The position numbers were made by a program, and so were the translations under genes. From Hirudo medicinalis (lineage: Eukaryota > Annelida > Clitellata > Hirudinida > Hirudinidae): a DNA stretch of 20,206 nucleotides. Under the pieces are notes generated by a model. The model searched no databases. It saw nothing but the letters and a program-made list of their open reading frames with translations, and was not told where the DNA came from. The DNA lies in the NCBI GenBank assembly GCA_011800805.1, contig MPNW01000023.1:382846-403051 (forward strand). Direction: 5' to 3'. Positions 17,737 to 20,206 of this stretch are shown here, one piece after another; positions within the stretch are counted from its first letter, which is position 1, and every line of letters starts with the position of its first letter.

Positions 17737-17840
17737 CCAATCCTTAATTTTTCTTTATTGCGCAAATGAAAATCTCTTCCGACGACGTCCAATATCCTCT
17801 GACATTCCTCTTTTGTAAATTTACTTGGCTCCAACTGCAT
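17737..17840 (-). CDS. Slac2-like (melanophilin/MyRIP-type) Rab effector, exon 1: first Rab-binding helix
   Basis: The gene starts here on the minus strand. ATG at 17840 opens MQLEPSKFTKEECQRI, then VVGRDFHLRNKEKLRI, and the exon ends at GG|GTAAGT in phase 2. An in-frame TAG lies 12 bases upstream, and an acceptor-like TCTAGCGTTTAG precedes the ATG, so a non-coding leader exon may exist further out. Melanophilin and MyRIP begin with LTDxE, then VLxVVQRDFxLRxKEEERL. The match to VVGRDFHLRNKEKL is close in order and spacing. The family links Rab27-type GTPases on vesicles to myosin and actin. With exons 2 and 3 it gives a complete RabBD of about 145 residues. The rest of the protein departs from vertebrate members by having an Ig domain. 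Confidence 0.8.
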
Positions 17841-18053
17841 TGCCTTTCTCTAAACGCTAGAAAATTTTGAAAATTGATTTACTTGTTAGTTGTTTGTTAG
17901 TTGTTTCAGTGATCCACATTCATTTGCGATAAGAATCACTAAATTAGCTTAATTACAACTTATTTATCGCTTTGTCTCATCGCAAAATATTTTTTTGTAT
18001 AAACGATAATGATTTCTCAGCGAGATTTATTTTATTTTAATCAACTATGGAAA
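17841..18053. other. Upstream flank of the gene, no defined promoter
   Basis: AT-rich, with a short GTTAGTTGTTT tandem at about 17885-17906. No TATA box or initiator could be assigned for the minus strand. Confidence 0.35.
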
Positions 18054-18137
18054 ATCATAGGGCTGAAACGTTTGAAGACGAGGGAAACTCCTCTGGGGAT
18101 CCTGTCGGAGCTCCAAGGCGGATTATCAAGAAACAAC
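18054..18137 (+). mobile_element. Very short 3' end of the non-LTR family (copy 0)
   Basis: Shares ATCATAGGG, CGTTTGAAGACG, AAACTCCTCTG, GGAGCTCCAAGGCGGA and AAGAAAC with the 3' untranslated region of the copy at 3832-3907. Only about 80 bases remain, as expected of a strongly 5'-truncated insertion by target-primed reverse transcription. Confidence 0.7.
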
Positions 18138-18165
18138 TAGATGCAGATTTCTAAGCTCTAATATG

Positions 18166-18953
18166 TCTATTAGGAGTGCCAGGAATAAATGAAAAATCCC
18201 AAGGAGAGATCTCCTGGAAAATGCAAATGATTGGATGACAGCAGCCGACATCGGAGGGATGAAGCACTATCCCCAGGTGATTCAGGAGAGTGGACAAAGG
18301 CCAGATGCAAGAAATCCAAGAAAACAGACACCATCATCGTAGCAGAGCTGACAGTTCCTTGGGAAGACAGAATGGAGCAGAGCAACGTGCTCAAAGAAGA
18401 CAGGTATTCTGAGCCTTTGTTTCTCATTGACAAAGGGTATAGAGTGCACTTCTTTGCCATCGAAGTTGGAGCACGGGGATTGTTGGTAGGTCCAGTTACA
18501 ACTTCCTTAGAGAGATTGGCCTACCAGGTAGAGAGAGGAACAAGGTTATGGAACGAATGTCGAAGTCTGCCGAAAAGGATTCCAATTGGTTGTGGACAAA
18601 ACGAGACAGCCAATAGCGTGTCTCCATTAAGCAGCCAATGGCTGGAAGCGAGGTCCTCCTGTCAGGTCGGCGAGAGGTTTCCTCTCAAGTCGGCGCATGC
18701 TAGGCCTAAAACATAAACGGCGAAACAAGACGCCGACTTTCAGTGCGTCGAGGAACGTGGACGAAGAAGGAGGAATGAAGAAGAATTGTTGAGAGTTGGA
18801 AGTGGAGAAAACAATTACAAGCCAGCAGAGAGACAGCCGGGTGCGGCCCAACCCCAGAAAGCGTCAGGACCGAAACGTTTGAAGACGGTCACTCCTCTGA
18901 GGAATCTCTGCTGGAGCTCCGCATTACCGGAGTTTCACATTCTATTAGGAGTG
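18166..18953 (+). mobile_element. Non-LTR retrotransposon copy 3, 5'-truncated, with 13-bp target duplication
   Basis: A perfect direct repeat, TCTATTAGGAGTG, at 18166-18178 and 18941-18953, brackets a 762-base insertion (18179-18940). Inside, in two plus-strand frames, are DW-x-TAADIGGMKHYPQVI and GQRPDAR, then AELTVPWEDRMEQ and HFFAIEVGARGL, the PD...E nuclease core and C-terminal block of R2-like restriction-like-endonuclease elements. The 3' untranslated region has CGAAACGTTTGAAGACG at 18870-18886 and ends after GGAGCTCC and CCGGAGTTTC. One frameshift lies between the PD and ELTVP blocks. It is the best-preserved copy here. The minus-strand frames over it are shadows. Confidence 0.85.
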
Positions 18954-19208
18954 TCGCGGTGGGTGAGCCACACGTGACATTTTCTCAGGGTGGTGTTCGC
19001 ACGCTACATGCATAAATAGTAGTAGCGAGTGAATCAGAGGGGAGAGATTGTGAAGTAGAACAGACCGTCGTTGCTAACTTTTGTTTCAATAAAAGACTAT
19101 TTTATATAAAATCGCTTGACTTGGTCGTTAAGTCATTCTAGGTTTGAGTATCTAATCGTTCCCGAGTCGTTAGATAGATGTTACGTGCTCTAAGAGGGTA
19201 GAGACATG
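18952..19208 (+). mobile_element. LTR-like unit, possible solo LTR
   Basis: Begins TGTCGCGGTGGG, contains a TATA-like CATAAATAG near 19010, an AATAAA at about 19088-19093, and ends near GTAGAGACA at 19208. TG...CA ends with promoter and poly(A) signals in this order suggest an LTR of about 257 bases. No matching partner LTR or target duplication is in the window, and the ends are approximate. Confidence 0.4.
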
Positions 19209-19440
19209 ACGAGGAGGTTACGCCAAAATAAATGATGAACAAGAAATAAAGAAATGAATATTAGTGTCAAATAAGTTAACGTATCTCATCCCACTTAAAT
19301 CCCACATTTTCCATTAATATCTTCCATGAATAATTCCATATTCATCTGTTATTTGTTAAGCAATTGTTAGCTTGCAGCCAGATTATTTGCGTAATTGGTA
19401 AATTTAAAAATTATTGAATAAAATCCAATTGAAAACTAGT
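19209..19440. other. AT-rich spacer, nothing recognised
   Basis: No coding frame or repeat that I can support between the LTR-like unit and the Tc1 relic. Confidence 0.4.
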
Positions 19441-19462
19441 ATCTGTTGAATTCTCTCGTTTA

Positions 19463-20206
19463 TTATAATACCGTAACTAATTCACACCCCACAGCGAGCG
19501 ATGATATGGTGAAATTGTCATGCTGAAAAATGACTGCATCATCTCCAAATTTGTCACACAGAGGAAAGAGATACTGATCAAGTGTTTCAACATATTTTAG
19601 TGAGTTCTGCTTCCCCTCCAAGAAGACGAGTTCAGATGAACCACGAGAGGAAATGCAGCCCAGACCATCACTGAGCCACCTCCAAAATATCTGATAAAAA
19701 ATGTTTTTTGGGGCCCTCTGACATCGTGCCAATAATATTTGTAGCCATCTGGACCATCCAAATTCAATTTCTTTTTATCTGAAAAAATAACAGAGTCCCA
19801 GTTCATCTCCGAACTCACCATCTCTTTTGTTCAATTTAGCCGTTCAATTTTAGATCTTCTTGTGAGCCTCCATTAGAAGTGGTTGGTGCTGACGCTTAAC
19901 AAACTTCAAGGAACTACTCTTCTGAAGGCATCTGAATACGGTCCATCGACTAACCTCCAAATTTAAGTTAATTTTTAAGTCTCTTATTGAGCTAAACCCC
20001 TTGGAAGATTCGCGGAGGACAACTCGTTTCTCATGTTCAGAAAGTTTTTGAGGTCTTCTTGGACTAGTTTTTGTTCCACAACTTTCAGGATCATTCAAAT
20101 AACGTCTTATAACCTTTCTAGATCGATTAACCCTCCTAGAAATATCTGAAATTGACAAATTCAAGTCTTTAATGGCCTTTATTTGTCCTTTTTCGATATC
20201 ATTAAG
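19463..20206 (-). pseudogene. Tc1/mariner transposase, degenerate and truncated at both ends
   Basis: The frame enters from the window edge with IEKGQIKAIKDLNLSISDI and continues with SRRVNRSRKVIRRYL, the first helix-turn-helix, then a GRPRKLS-like SPRRPQKLSEHEKR linker and a second HTH. After a frameshift near 19850, MNWDSVIFSDKKKLNLDGPDG supplies the first catalytic Asp, and GGGSVMVWAAF follows. After another frameshift near 19680 come the SSRGSSELVFL block and AVIFQHDN with the second Asp. The chain then leaves the family pattern, so the third acidic residue and the C-terminus are missing. The element cannot be active. Inverted repeats were not identified. Confidence 0.88.

Noticed and set aside
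18231..18716. Intact host gene of 161 codons
   Set aside because: It is the nuclease end of retrotransposon copy 3, lies inside a target-site duplication and is missing its N-terminal protein.

Overview
The window looks like animal nuclear DNA, probably from an arthropod or a related invertebrate. It is AT-rich, has small introns with GT/AG borders, carries AATAAA signals, and is crowded with decayed transposons. No bacterial-type operon, ribosome binding site or CRISPR array is visible. The species cannot be fixed from the sequence.

The main content is one minus-strand gene covering about 17840 down to 4055. I assembled it by hand from 16 exon candidates, using acceptor/donor motifs, reading phase and family resemblance. 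The chosen exons add up to 3600 coding bases (1199 residues plus stop) with every junction in phase. The N-terminus is a split Rab-binding domain of the Slac2 type (melanophilin/MyRIP): a first helix, a treble-clef FYVE-like zinc finger with eight cysteines, and a second helix keeping a Trp-Phe-Tyr motif. Next come helical linker exons, a long acidic disordered exon, one complete I-set immunoglobulin domain spread over two exons, and a Ser/Lys/Asp-rich tail ending just before an AATAAA. Two internal exons carry stops with AATAAA signals downstream, so shorter products are possible: Rab-binding region only, Rab-binding plus Ig, and full length. The Ig domain in a Slac2-type protein is the most unusual feature of the window.

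The left flank (1-3912) is transposon debris: a Ty1/copia pol fragment on the minus strand, a degenerate hAT element with a ZMYM1/DUF4371-like transposase on the plus strand, and the 3' part of a non-LTR retrotransposon with a restriction-like endonuclease. The introns hold further debris: a second copy of the non-LTR family, a pogo/Tigger-like DDE fragment, two opposed copies of one tRNA-derived SINE, a hammerhead-like core of the kind carried by Penelope-like elements, a BED-finger hAT scrap, a gypsy-type primer-binding site with gag relic, and a 1.28-kb DNA transposon with 26-bp terminal inverted repeats.

The right flank (18054-20206), upstream of the gene, holds a short 3' end of the non-LTR family, then a third, truncated copy flanked by a perfect 13-bp direct repeat, an LTR-like unit, and a Tc1/mariner transposase relic that runs off the window edge. 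None of the mobile-element genes appears intact.
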